NCBI GenBank assembly: GCA_021030905.1
Contig: JAGFMI010000005.1
Span: 1,612,001 to 1,676,000, forward strand
Source: Pyrenula massariospora
Taxonomy: Eukaryota; Ascomycota; Eurotiomycetes; Pyrenulales; Pyrenulaceae
Length of the DNA stretch: 64,000 nucleotides
Direction: 5' to 3'
Part shown: positions 33,700 to 45,022 of the stretch, piece by piece
Layout of the letters: every line of letters starts with the position of its first letter
Numbering within the stretch: the stretch's first letter is position 1
Translations under genes and position numbers: made by a program
The notes under the pieces: generated by a model
What the model was told of the DNA's origin: nothing
What the model saw: only the letters and a program-made list of their open reading frames with translations
Database searches by the model: none

Positions 33700-36468
33700 A
33701 TGGTCGGCTCGCGCGAGTCTAGCAGCGCCGATAGCGTCCACGGCGATCCTCAAATCGATACCACTCCAGCATCTGATCTAAGCCCAAGATCCAAGTCGCC
33801 GACCGTATCCGAGACCACCGAGGTATCTGAAGCTGCTGAAACTCTGCTGTCGCTGTCTTTATCAGAGATCGACAGGGCAAAGGAAATAGCATTCGAGCAG
33901 TCCCAAGCAATCTTCCACGACTGGAATTACCTGCAGCTCATATTAGACCGGCATGAGGGCACAATTAGGCAAAGATGGCGGAAGAGATCAAACGCTCAGC
34001 GCAAGGCAATCCTCCTGGCTGCCTGGCCCAACATGCCAAAGTTTCACAAGCCGGAAATCAACATGTATACCCAAGAATCCCCTGAAAACTTCTGCAACAA
34101 GGACGATGTCAGAGATGCTTATCTGTGGCCCTACATAAACCTTGAAGATTTGATCAAATGCAAGTCACTGCTTCTCTTTCTCAACACCCGCGCACGACAT
34201 ACGCCTGACACTTTCGCCAATGTGGACTTCGACCGTGCGCATGTAGGACAAAGAAATTGGATTTCCAAGGAGATATTTCTCGAGGGATACACCATGGTAT
34301 TTGATGGAAGATATACACCGGAGAAGTACGGCGAAATAGTATCGTAGAATGATGACCCTGCCGCGTCCAGCTGGATCAAGTTCGGTATCGGTATGTACGT
34401 GGCTCACGGCCTAGGCGCGTTGGAGATACAGCAAAGGCTCTACCACTTTCTTCACAATTGTGCAAGGCAAATACTGCATGATATTTCCGCATCCGACTTA
34501 CTGAGCGACAAATATCCGGTGCTTTCAGAGCTAGAACCACCACCCGAGGACGTATGTTTTCCATCTTTGACAACAACAGCAGAGAATGCTCCTTACAAGA
34601 TTCCTGAGAAATGTGACTTTAGACGCCTAGAAAGCATGGCGTCTACCGCGCGATCGGCGTGGGAAGATCACATCTGGCTATTGCGAGAAGATCCTGGATA
34701 CTTTACCGAAGTTGCAAAAGATAATGAGGTTCACAGACACGAACTGTTTCCGAGTGTCAGTGGCGACGATCATTTCATGATCGGCGAGGAATTTCGGGAC
34801 CTTTTCTGCGGCCATTTCACGACCGGACCTTACAATGAAGCTGCCGCTCGTTTAAGGTTCTTCGACTGGGCTCAAAAGCAGCTTCTACGGTTGATCAGTC
34901 TAGAACAGCAGTATGTCTTTGATATTTCACCAACGTGTGATCTTCCTGAGGAACTTAGCTTTGCTCTTTCGCAGTTTTGGTTCCATACGTGGTCATTCAC
35001 TACTGCCAGCATTGTCATTCTGCACAGTACTCTAAGAATATCGCATCCGTTCCGTCGCTTTTATGCCCAAGAGGAAATGGACGACGGTCAGCTGAAGACA
35101 ACTCTGCGCCCACAGACCAGCCTGCAAAGAGATAGCCCGAAAGGGTTTCGTATCATGCTTCTTGTTTGGTTAATTCAAAATAGCGAGAAAAGTCCATTCC
35201 TCGGCATACATAACTTGCTAGACGTACTCCAGCGTCTCATACAGGATGAGATTGAAGCCAAACAGATGATTACAACACTGATAGCGGAAATGCTGTCAGA
35301 TTTGACCATAGTAATTGAGTTTCTACGTCAAATTAAACTCTATCAGCCTTGGAACGAGATGATCGGGGATAGGGTTATGGCTAGAAAAAAGGAGATCCTC
35401 GAATCATGTCCCGAGTGGCCAGAGGGAACCATCAAGTTAGATCAAGTGTGCTGTCAAGCTTGGTGCATCGGCGAAAAAGGTAACCCGAGTGATGGAAAGT
35501 TCTTCTACCCTATCGACAAGAAGAGGACAAAGGAGAATGTGCGAGCAATACAGCTAGCAGAACACAACCTTGACGAATTCTGGCGGGAAGTTGACAACGT
35601 CTACGTTGAACAGTCAGCAATAACCGACCACGCACTTCAACACGTCCTGGAGAAAGATGGCATGCTGTCACGCATGTCTGGGTCCGTCAATATGATAGAA
35701 TCTAGTGACGCTCTGGCTCTTGGGTCGATCAAACACGTTCGCAAGCCGCTTTCTGCAGTCTGTTTTGAGCTGGCGCAGAAATCGAGCTCCGCTGCTTCCG
35801 CTAAAGCAAAGGGGAAGGAAAAGGGAAAGGGAAAAGGAAAGGAAAAAGTAAAGGTGAAAGGGAAAGGAAAGGGGAAGGGAAAGGGAAAAGGGAAGGGAAA
35901 GGGGAAAGCCGACTCCTCAAATCAGGCCAAAGAAGACGCTTCCTTCCTTGGATCAAAGGAGATGCTAGGAACCGACTCCAGCATCTCACACTCCCCTCCA
36001 GAATCCCCGTCCCCCGGCCCCAGCTCAGCACCCGCGCCCAAAGACCCGCCCGCCTACACTCCACCAACCCTCGACGTCGACAAACGCGCCCACCGCGTCC
36101 TCTCCACGCTCTTCCACGACCCCGAGCAATCCCCGACCCCCAAAGCAATCGCGTGGCCGGATTTTCTGCATGCGATGGTCGCGGTCGGGTTCGCGCCGGA
36201 GAGGATGCATGGCTCCGCGTGGCACTTTCATCCCATACGGCTGGGTATTGAGCATAGTATTCAGTTCCATGAGCCGTGGCCGGGGGGGAAGATGTCGGCG
36301 GTGGTGGCGAGGTGGTATGGGAAGAGGTTGGGTCGCTGGTTTGGGTGGGGGAGGGGGAGTTTTAAGGTTGCTGGTGGTGGTGGTGGTGGTCACGGTGGTG
36401 GTAATGATCGTAGTGGTGGTGGTGGTGGTGGTGGCGCGGAGTATCTGGGGTGGTATTCAGTAGGATAG
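33700..36468 (+). CDS. large unnamed fungal protein with one in-frame TAG, 922 codons
   Basis: Member of a large, unnamed Pezizomycotina family that I recall only as 'hypothetical protein'. The frame runs from ATG 33700 to the stop at 36466, with a single TAG at 34345-34347. On both sides the protein is conserved in style: KAILLAAWPNMPKFHKPEI and LWPYINLEDLIKCKSLLLFL before it, NDDPAASSWIKFGIG and GALEIQQRLYHFL after it. The TAG replaces what I remember as a Trp (W-N-D-D). The middle is helical. A Lys/Gly repeat (KGKGKGKGK) and a Pro/Ser linker follow, then a C-terminal module WPDFLHAMVAVGF, GSAWHFHP, IQFHEPWPGGKM and a poly-Gly tail. It may be a recent pseudogene, a readthrough gene, or have an in-frame removable 93-nt segment (34339-34431). 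Confidence 0.7.
35803..35909. repeat. purine (AAGGGA)n tract coding Lys/Gly repeats
   Basis: About 105 bp of A/G only, apart from two T residues, in an imperfect hexamer (aaaggg/aaggga). It encodes alternating Lys and Gly residues in the large unnamed protein. It is slippage-prone, so its length should vary between strains. Confidence 0.85.
36371..36435. repeat. (GGT)n tract coding poly-Gly
   Basis: Interrupted GGT triplet runs near the 3' end of the large unnamed gene, encoding Gly stretches separated by HGGGNDRS. In frame and probably length-variable. Confidence 0.85.
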
Positions 36469-38267
36469 GATAGGACAATGATGTTCACCTACTTTACGTG
36501 GATAATGGTGCTCGTACTGTGAAGTAGAGTGGGTGTTTTCGCCTGGTATCCTGACCAGTCTATCTACGGATCTTGGTGGGTGATTGTGCATTAATCTCAA
36601 ACTTGCAAAGACACACCCGATATCTGTCCACCCCCCTCCTAAGACCCCCAATGCTGCCATTTCCGACCCTCGCAAAATAGTGAATCGTACTAGCTGCAGT
36701 AAAGGCTGACCTTATATCCACCGCGAAGCACAGTGAGGTAGTACGATTTAACACAGCAAGGGTGCATCCATTGAATAGATAATCGTTGGCGTGGTGTCCA
36801 TTGATCTACTTGAAGGTATGGGTAGTGTTGTTGCATGTCGATGTTGATGTAGAGTCCATGCGTCATGCCTTGTTACCTTGCAATAGTGTAGGCTGAGCGG
36901 AGGTATACTCCCAGTGTTGGTTACATAGTATCTATACCGTGAAAGATTGTACGCAAAAAGGGGAGATGTCGGTACTGTCTGCCATGGCTCTTGCAGTGAT
37001 CTGTTGTGTGGGTTAGGTTCCGCTCGCTCTTAAATTGACAAATTTGGGAATTCTTGGGGGGTATGTTTATCGCGTTTGACCTGAGAAGCTTTTGAGCTGA
37101 AATGTATAAATTAGAGCAAGGTGATAGGAACGAAATCAAACCAGCCCTGCAACGCACGTGGTTGTCCGCGTCTTCTCTCCATTCGACACGCTCGAGTGAC
37201 TAGGTACATCGCATGCTAGCCGGGCTTACTGCGCGCCTTTCGGATTGTAAGGTTTTGCAGGAGGGGAATTCATTGGCTTGTATGTGTGGCCTTTAGCGAG
37301 CAATGAAGAAGAAGAACTGTAATATCCGCATCGAATTTTCGAGGTCAGCTGTAACTCTTACGAGATGCTTACCCACAAGACTCCTTCCCACGAGACTCCG
37401 TTGGCTAGACCGCCCATGACAAGTCTAAAGCGGCACTGTGTGGATTGAGCATGTGAAAAGCTTCACCGCAAAGGTTGCTCGCTCTCGGTGATGCAGCGCA
37501 GTCGCACCCGAGGGCGAGGCGGCTAATACGCGTCGTCTGATAAGATCGCCGTGTTAAGCGCACCGCGCCTTTAATAGATGTGGGAGTGGATGGGTGGGCG
37601 TTGGGCGGTGCGGCGGTAGGTTTTATTTTCTGTCGTGCTTGGGCTAGACCTCAGTGGGGTTTCGAGATTGAGGCTTGGCTATGCATGTGATTGTCGGTGG
37701 GGTGAACGGATTGGTAGGACATACTTATGATAACGTGGATAGGCCAGGGTCTAGAACGGCAGTCTAGGGAATGTGGTATTTGTTGAAGGATTGATATCGT
37801 GTACAGATCTTGTGATATTTTTCTGCATAATCTAGCCGCAGTGGAGCACGTTGGTTTACCGACCGAGCCGAAGCTAAAACTCTGCCCAAGATCATCGGTT
37901 GAAAGTTAATGCAAGTCTTTTGAGAGGGTCTTATCTAGGTTTCGACGTTATGTTGACTGGCCGATGGGGCTGCCCCAGCCTGATGTATTTCAGCGTTGCC
38001 ATTGGTCATCTTCCTGCAGTAAAGTATGCACACCATTACATTGATCCAATGAACGGCGCGCCTTTCTCTCAAGGCATAGAACTGCTAAAAGCTCGCAGAA
38101 AGCTACAGTATAGTCGCACAAGCATGAAGCCTCTGGTTTCGCATTTCAATAAGAGAGTGCTGCAAGCTTGCTGCTACCTTCATGCAATTGTTGTTAGATT
38201 CCTTACCTACGACAAGACTCTTCTGCATTGATCTTGATCATTTAATCATAGCCCTTGATATCTCAAT
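36469..38267. other. 1.8-kb intergenic, no supported gene
   Basis: Lies between two plus-strand genes. Short frames exist (for example 36921-37157 on minus, 37899-38231 on plus) but none has domains, a good ATG and splice support. No tandem repeat or RNA gene was seen. Confidence 0.45.
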
Positions 38268-39503
38268 ATGAACCTGTACTTAGGCATGCAGCACCTTGTT
38301 CTCCTAATGGCCTTTGTTGCTTCAGGAGGCTGCTGGCCTATATCTGATCTCATGATAGCCCGCGACACACAATTTGCGAACTCATCTACAACTGACAGCA
38401 GTCCTATCACAATCCAGACCCTTGCACTTGGCAAAGAAATCAATACCGCTCTGGCGGGTTTCATATTCCTGCTGACGGCGGGAACCTATTGGCTCTTAAT
38501 GGCGTCTACCACATCATTGTCGAATGAAATCATCCTCCCTTCGAAATTTCTAGAGGACAACATAGCGAAAGTTCTCTCGCTGACTTGGCCAAGACATTAC
38601 AATTCCACACAGGAAGACGAATATAGATATCAATTCCCCTGGGTGCTTTTCTTGAAGAATAGGGCCGCTGTAAGGGAAGATGCTCAAGTGACCGTTCCCC
38701 GCGTAAGAAAGCCGTTCTTTCAGCCTCAGGGTTTCGACGACGTCGAAGAGAATCCAAATGATTTCGAGCCTTCGACTCCTATGGTACCTGTCAAGGTTTT
38801 CTCGCCGGTTATGAAAAGCCTCGTCCAAATTGCCTTATGGAATCACGTTACCGTCTGGCTTATCGTTATCATGGTTATCAACACATTGATTTACAACGGC
38901 TTCCTAAGCTACAACATTACTAATGACAGCATAATTCGCTTAGTGCTCGTCGGTGTATATACATCTGCAAATATTGGATATCTATATCTCACTACGACTA
39001 CAGTCTACCGCAACTTCACATTTGTGCTTTTCCAAACATGCTGGATACTCATCTGCCAAAAATTCATATTTTTAAATAGCTGGGATTATAGATTTAACGG
39101 GATGGAAAGCATGCCGGGACGAAGCGAAAAGGAAAGCGGAACTGGACGAAGCAAAGGCCATCCGTACCGAAATCACCTGAAAATGGGGGGATCGCAGATG
39201 GATTGGAGGACTTTCAATCTCGAGTTGTTTGGTACGACGGAGCGCTCGCATACCTATCAGACTCTTTTTGATGACACCGATCATGTAGGCACCATGGAGG
39301 CACATGGAGAGATCTCGGTGTGGCCAGCAGATGACGAGAGACGTGGGTCTCATCTCAAGGTGCAGGACAAGACTGGCAGTAAATTCGGCAAGTTCGTCAG
39401 GCCGCTACGAGAGGCAGAGATAAAGGCGTACGAGAAGGCGACAGATGCTGCGCTCAAAAAGTGCCTCGCCGTCGGATCAAGCTACCTTCGGTTTCCTTAC
39501 TAA
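38268..39503 (+). CDS. multipass membrane protein of unknown function, 411 aa
   Basis: Unrecognised single-exon gene starting at ATG 38268. It has five likely hydrophobic helices: an N-terminal one that may be a signal peptide (LVLLMAFVASGGCW), TALAGFIFLLTAGTYWLLM, VTVWLIVIMVINTLIYNGF, LVLVGVYTSANIGYLYL, and TFVLFQTCWILICQKFIFL. Between helix 2 and helix 3 is a 110-residue loop (WPRHYNSTQEDEYRY...); after helix 5 lies a basic cytosolic tail of about 130 residues. A stretch after the last helix (SMPGRSEKESGTGRSKGH) looks less conserved and may contain an intron I cannot define. No named domain is recognised; it is not obviously related to the membrane protein at 12.2-13.7 kb. Confidence 0.65.
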   Translation: MNLYLGMQHLVLLMAFVASGGCWPISDLMIARDTQFANSSTTDSSPITIQTLALGKEINTALAGFIFLLTAGTYWLLMASTTSLSNEIILPSKFLEDNIAKVLSLTWPRHYNSTQEDEYRYQFPWVLFLKNRAAVREDAQVTVPRVRKPFFQPQGFDDVEENPNDFEPSTPMVPVKVFSPVMKSLVQIALWNHVTVWLIVIMVINTLIYNGFLSYNITNDSIIRLVLVGVYTSANIGYLYLTTTTVYRNFTFVLFQTCWILICQKFIFLNSWDYRFNGMESMPGRSEKESGTGRSKGHPYRNHLKMGGSQMDWRTFNLELFGTTERSHTYQTLFDDTDHVGTMEAHGEISVWPADDERRGSHLKVQDKTGSKFGKFVRPLREAEIKAYEKATDAALKKCLAVGSSYLRFPY

Positions 39504-41954
39504 TAAATATGAAACATCTAAACTTATGCTGTTCGACCTCTGGCGGTGGACGAGCCTGAGCCTTCGTCAAAGGTTCCTTTGTCTCCTTTTTGGCCCGGCT
39601 CTAATGTTGACTCGGAACTTCCATAGATATTTCCCAATCCACGGAGATACTTGGCGCCTAACGATACCGGTACATGACGTTACGTTCCATTGCGGATTCC
39701 AAGGTGCCAGCTACCATTTTATAACGCGTCCGGGAACGACAGGGCAAGGACGGAGAAACCCGCAAGCCGAGAGAGGGGAAAGAACTGCTAACATTTGTGT
39801 GTTGAACGGACAATGTAGGAACAAATGGAAAGTCTGGCACGCCCTATCCTCGTTTCTAAGCCCTCAAAGCCATATACCCCGTGCTACTTCGATCCGAGGT
39901 CCGTCTCCGCCCCCAGTGGTCCTCTGAATCTCGATAGATTTGGGTGGCTCTAGTTCGTGCTTAAATGGAGAACTGGACCAACTCGACGAAGCGGCGAAGA
40001 CATTTGACGAAGTCTTACAGAGTATGAGACGCGTTCTCAGCGGGAATCATCCTTCCACGCTTGGATATCTGGGCAAGCTTTATGAGGCTGTAGCATCCTT
40101 GAAAGTACACGGAAATAAAATGAGACGGGTTTGTGGCATCCAACATCCCTACACAAAAAGTTGCCACTCGTAATCTGGCTTGATCCCCTGCCGATACAGC
40201 CAGACAGAGTATGGAGGAATCTGACGGTATCGAGGAGTAGAAAGGACATTTGTTCAATACTCAAAATTAAACTTGGTTACTGCAAGATGCTCATAACGGT
40301 CACAGGTCAAGGAAAACCCCGATCCTAATGACCGCCACGCTTCGACTAACTTACCTTGGCCATGTAAAGCATCCCTAGCTCAGATTATTGACGTTCTCAA
40401 AGGTCAATATGTAATCAGCTCCCCGCGCCTCCTCGTACTCTTCAAATACCAGAAAATAGATTCGCTCCTCCTTATCACCTTAATCTGGTCAAAACATAGA
40501 CTCTCAAGATCGTCTACAAGCATTAACCTCTAACCAGCTCCCCGCGCCTCCCCCCACCCGGCCAGGACTCCCGAAAGCCCATCCCCTCCACCACACCCCA
40601 CACCAAGACAAGAACCCCCCCCTGCAGTCACATCATCTTCCGCCGGAGGCACAATTCGACCTCCCACGCCAAACCCGACAAAAACGAGCTGAACATGGCG
40701 GGCTTAAGCACAAAGAGATCTACCCCTAGCTCACCACGCGGCTTGCCTCATGGATGCCGCATTTACTCGCCGCTCACATAGCTCACCATGGTTCCCCCTG
40801 GCTAGGTTGGGCAAGACAGACGGGTTTTAGGTGTTGTTAGTTGCGAAAGCTACAAGCGGTGGCTGGATTGATATCGGTCGGGTTTCTTACTGGGGGGGTT
40901 AATTTGGGAGATGAGAGATCATGCGGGGGGTTTGAGGAAGCCGCGTGGATGTGTTTGTGAAAACTCCCTCAACAGCCCAGCGGAATATTTGGTAAAGAGA
41001 GTGTGAGGACATCCTATAGCTTAGGATATTGGTGTTGAGGCACGGGGCATAGACCGGGGCAGAGAAGCTAGACATGCAGGTAATGGAGACAATCAGAAGT
41101 TTGTTCGCACTAAAGTCTTCTGTGACGACGCAGGAATCTAGAAACCAGGACTCTCGGAATCAATCATATCATATCACGGTGACATGGTGCTCGACAGTGT
41201 ACAGTGTCTTGATTATCAATGCATCTTCCATGAAATTCTGCATCAACGGTGAGTGCCAGCGGCGCAAGTTAGATAACGTGACTACCAAGATGGGACGTGG
41301 TTGTCGTAAAAATAAACGTACGGGAATTAGGGACTGTGGTTCCTTTGTAGAAAATAATAGAACCTAGATGAATATATATATTGCCGCATAACGTGAAAGC
41401 TGCGAATGGCAACAAGCCCGCTTTTAAATTCCAGTTCCGCTTCAAGCAAAAAGTGTATAGAATATAAGCCAAAAACCTTCAAGAGATACTGCGGCGACCG
41501 AGGCAAATTGGAGCAGGTCTTCATGACTCATCAACTTTGCATTGAACGATAACACTAGCGTCCTGAACTGCCAATCTTTTCTTACAATGGTATGATTGCA
41601 AATGGCGAAGTCGTAAGAGTTCTATCGGGAACATGGTAACGCTCCAAGGACTTTTGGATTGACGATCAGTATGCTAGATAGCTGCCCTCTTGTCCCCGGA
41701 TGTGATCTCGGCAGTTGGGTGGATTGAATTGATAAGCTAGGCCATTCTGGCAGGCTTGGGCACTACCTCTCGCGCTGTGATTTGACTAGTGTAATGGATC
41801 GGTAATTAGTCTTAGTTATAGTTCTAGATTTTTGAATATATGTATTAGTAAGAACCATCAAGAGTTTAGAAACATCTGATATTACTTCGTACGTATTATG
41901 TCCTTGACTGGCATCCAAAAGCTCATAGTATGACATTTTCTAGCAAAGCATGGG
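39504..41954. other. 2.4-kb intergenic with a TPR remnant
   Basis: No intact gene is supported. It contains the TPR-like fragment near 40 kb, a C-rich stretch near 40.5-40.65 kb and AT-richer sequence around 41.8-41.9 kb. Small frames such as 41074-41367 lack support. Confidence 0.5.
39961..40173 (+). pseudogene. kinesin-light-chain-type TPR fragment
   Basis: About 70 codons read ELDQLDEAAKTFDEVLQS, then RRVLSGNHPSTLGYLGKLYEA and later RRVCGIQHPYTK. This is the HPSTL/HPYT spacing of TPR_10/TPR_12 repeats found in fungal NB-ARC/NACHT-TPR (NLR-like) proteins. No start, nucleotide-binding domain or further repeats can be connected to it, and the next repeat is out of phase with the usual length. 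It is best read as a relic of such a gene; a gene conversion scrap or chance match is possible. Confidence 0.45.
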
Positions 41955-44173
41955 CTACACAAGGCAAATCTCTTCTACTGCAGCTTGATCGAAGAATTCT
42001 GGAGAAGCTTGACCACATAGAACACGCCCGATATAAATCTTCGGACCGTCAAACCAGGGGAGCACATTACAGCCCATTCCTAGCCTTTCCCATTTTCCAT
42101 GATGTCTAGTGCTTGGGTTGATGAGTAGAAAGTAGGCCACAGCCCCAATTGGATTTCTGTCACGTTGTCCAATATAAAATGCAAAGCAATTTGTCACTGA
42201 ATCGTAGCTTTGTGGGTCATCGAAGCAGCCCAAACCGATACTCACACCTTTTTCATTGTAAATATAAACATCGTATCCGTCTCGACGTCGAAGGTCATGT
42301 GTTTCAAATTTTCCATGCTTGCATTGGACAGCCTCATTCAAGCCTCTTATAGTCAGTTCAGCGTGTGAAACTTCACCAAACGTATCAGAAGAGGAAATCT
42401 GTATACTTTTCCGAACGAACTTGGCAGCTTTGGAGGAGAAAGTGAGTTCCTCTCCCATGAACAGATATCTGACCGGTCTGTCCATCTTTACCCACGACCA
42501 GCTTGGAGAACGGGGCTCGCATACACAGCTCTGGTCGAGTGTTTCTCCGGCACTTGTTTCCAACACGTCTCGGGACCAAAGAAGACCATGTAGGTCCTCT
42601 TTCCAGAGACCAGCCATGTATTTACAACCAGTCTCGTTAGCAATAAAGGAAGCCAGACCAGAGATAGCCGGTAGTCTATCTGAATCGTGTGTCAATTTGC
42701 GTTTAGAATACTGGTGGATCAGGCGGTACCAGAGCACGAAAGCTCCATCGCTTAGAGAATAAGGATTTGGGCCGAGGGTCAAGATGGCACGCTTGAAATC
42801 TTCTCCTTCTGAGTATACCAGGGATTCTGGATTGGGCCTTTCGAGTTTCTGGACTGCGGCGCTTTCTCTGGTATTGCAAGTAAGGCATTCCCAATACATC
42901 TCTGTGGAAGAAAAATGGACAACTCGGGTAGACAGAAGGCGTTCCTGCAGCGCCCAGCCCCTAATGCTCAAGACAGCGTTTGCAAAGACCTGTTGTGGAT
43001 CCTGACTTTGTGGACGCAGCCAAAATTGAGGTTGATCGGCCTGGCGAGGCAGCTTGACGCTAGGCGCCAGTCTCCGTTCGTGCAAGATCCCTTGCGTAGG
43101 ATTCATACAGTTCAGCGCCGATATAGTCACGTAAGCATTTCGATAGTATTGGCTCATCTTGGGGCATTCCGATGCCCAGTCTTCTTTTGAATCCTGCACT
43201 ACGCATAATGAGTCGATCCAGAGATAAGGAATCTTCAACCTTTGAGTAATCTTCGTTGCGTCTAAATACAATTTTGGCAGTTCTGATAATGCGATTCCTT
43301 TCCGGTAGCTTTCTAGGGTAGAAGTAGTAGTTTTAATATTGGGCGTCGTACCCCAGACGTAAGAGAGAGTAGCATAATGCGCGGTTTTAGTGTGAACACT
43401 GCGAAGTCGTGGTTTGGAGCCTGTTATATCAAGTATTCTAGTTGGAAGTCTCGTCTCGTTTGGTTGGCGACAGCTGGTATGTTCCGAAACGCACTTATCT
43501 ACCCAGCTTTTGAGAAGGCCGAAACTGGTCTCTGAAGCAGAATTGCTATAGACATTCCGGAGTGGTGTCAGATTGATCGGCTTGGCGCACTTAGCTGTAG
43601 GTTCTACAGAAAACTTACGAATGCTCGTGAGCGGAATATTGGTTCATACTAACCTCTTGTCGTAAATATCTCGAAAATGGTTGTGCGGACCATCTTATGT
43701 ATGAAGAAGCCCTTTGCAAAATCGACGCTGATATCCGCAGATATATCTCCTTCCCAATCGAGAGCACAGGTCGTATAATTATCGCTAAAGAATCCATAGC
43801 CAATGAATGAGCCGAGGGTGTCGCCAATGAGGGTGCAGATAGAGCACCCAAAATCAATGCTCCGCTTTAATTGCAGCCGATTATGGTGAGAGAGTCCATC
43901 AGTACTTCCAAGACAAATCTTTGCGCACTTGTTGCAAAGGTTAGGACCTTTCATCCATTCCTTGCGCGGGATAGTCCGCCATGCATTCGCTTGGGCTGGT
44001 TCCTTTTTTGTACTGTTAGTTGAAGGATCAGTAGGATTTGTAAGTTCTGTGGTAATTTCTTGTCTTTGTGGTTGGTTGACAGCTATTCTCCTTTTCAATT
44101 CCCTTAGCACTACCCATGGAACACTTACCAAATGCTTGTTTGCCGCACAGGACTGAGATTCCGCACCTGCCAT
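41955..44173 (-). CDS. HET-domain protein 2, 722 aa
   Basis: Heterokaryon-incompatibility type protein. Exons are 44173-43654 and 43603-41955; the 50-bp intron starts GTTAGT and ends CTGTAG, joining FEIFTTR to EPTAKCAKPI. The N-terminus has a Cys pattern (NLCNKCAKICLG, FGCSICTLIGDT) like that of HET protein 1. The HET domain starts at about residue 250: HYATLSYVWG, then YLWIDSLCVVQDSKEDW, SQYYRNAYVTISALNC, and RGWALQERLLSTRVVHF. The C-terminal region has the PSWSWVKMD motif. The architecture is the same as HET protein 1 (33 kb away), but the two are clearly diverged, so any shared duplication is old. No fused NLR domain. Cell-death function is inferred from the family only. Confidence 0.92.
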
Positions 44174-45022
44174 CCTTTCCTTGTGACAACAGAGAGAACT
44201 AAGGAATTAGGATCGTAGGCTCAACTTCACAGAGCCGGTCTTACTACTTCGCTTTCGTGTTATGCTCACATACGAAGTGCTTCAAGCTTTCTCGAAATCA
44301 CGTCGACTCGATTCAAATTGAGGCATTGCTCAGATGGAACGGATACTTTGGATCTTTCTATGAGCCTCTGGGCGGAAAAGTGACGTAGAAGGCGTTTGAT
44401 CAGGCTGAAAGATGCTTTGCCTATCTAGCATGGCTGAGCATGGATCTGGAAGATGGGCACAGCCACATTCTGCCACAAAGACCTGCAGAGCGGCAACGCG
44501 CCAATGCCAGCCACATACGCCCAAATCGATCACCTTCTCTGCGCCTTCTGAAGCCTTTTCGGGAATCAGACACTCCTGTTGTCCTACCACATACGAGAAG
44601 CTTTGCTTTCCATACAATTTTTTCTGGCTGCTTGAGCAGACCTGCCGAGCCCTGTAAGGGCACCCTGGCCAAGTGCTCTGGCCGGGTAACTTGGCAACTC
44701 ATTATACTAGTCCTTATTGGGATTAGCCCTTAAGGTACCCTTATAGGGTGTTTCTACATAGAATAGCTAATAATATCAGACTTGAAATGATGCTCTTACA
44801 AGCCCAGACAATGCCGCACCTGCTGCTAGATTAGACTAGGTGATCTTTAAACGACTGCATCTACTCAGTAGTCATCAACTGCAAAGAGACCAGAAGTGAG
44901 CTGTCAGAACATCTGCCGTACATTTACTCTTAAGTCCTCCGTTCCAGCTACCGCAGTATCTTAAGCTACTGTGCAATGGATGATGTTGCTCCAGAGCTCA
45001 CGAATCGCCCCTTATCACGCCG
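44174..45022. other. intergenic with an inverted-repeat element
   Basis: Between HET gene 2 and the SDR reductase, holding the HET 2 promoter region. It includes the ~100-bp inverted-repeat element at 44650-44748. No gene is supported. Confidence 0.5.
44650..44748. repeat. MITE-like inverted-repeat element, 99 bp
   Basis: The ends are CCCTGTAAGGGCACCCT (44650-44666) and the reverse complement of 44732-44748, CCCTATAAGGGTACCTT. They match at 13 of 17 positions, and all four differences are C/T or G/A transitions. The interior is non-coding. This looks like a miniature inverted-repeat element or foldback relic with RIP-type changes. A target-site duplication is not clear. Confidence 0.45.

Noticed and set aside
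34339-34414. GTATCG...CCTAG intron removing the TAG
   Set aside because: Its 76 bp are not a multiple of three, and the junction breaks the downstream frame.
37899-38231. 110-codon plus-strand ORF before the membrane gene
   Set aside because: No in-frame ATG at the start and no link to the membrane gene could be built.
41074-41367. 97-codon plus-strand ORF
   Set aside because: Low-quality sequence with no domain; probably chance.
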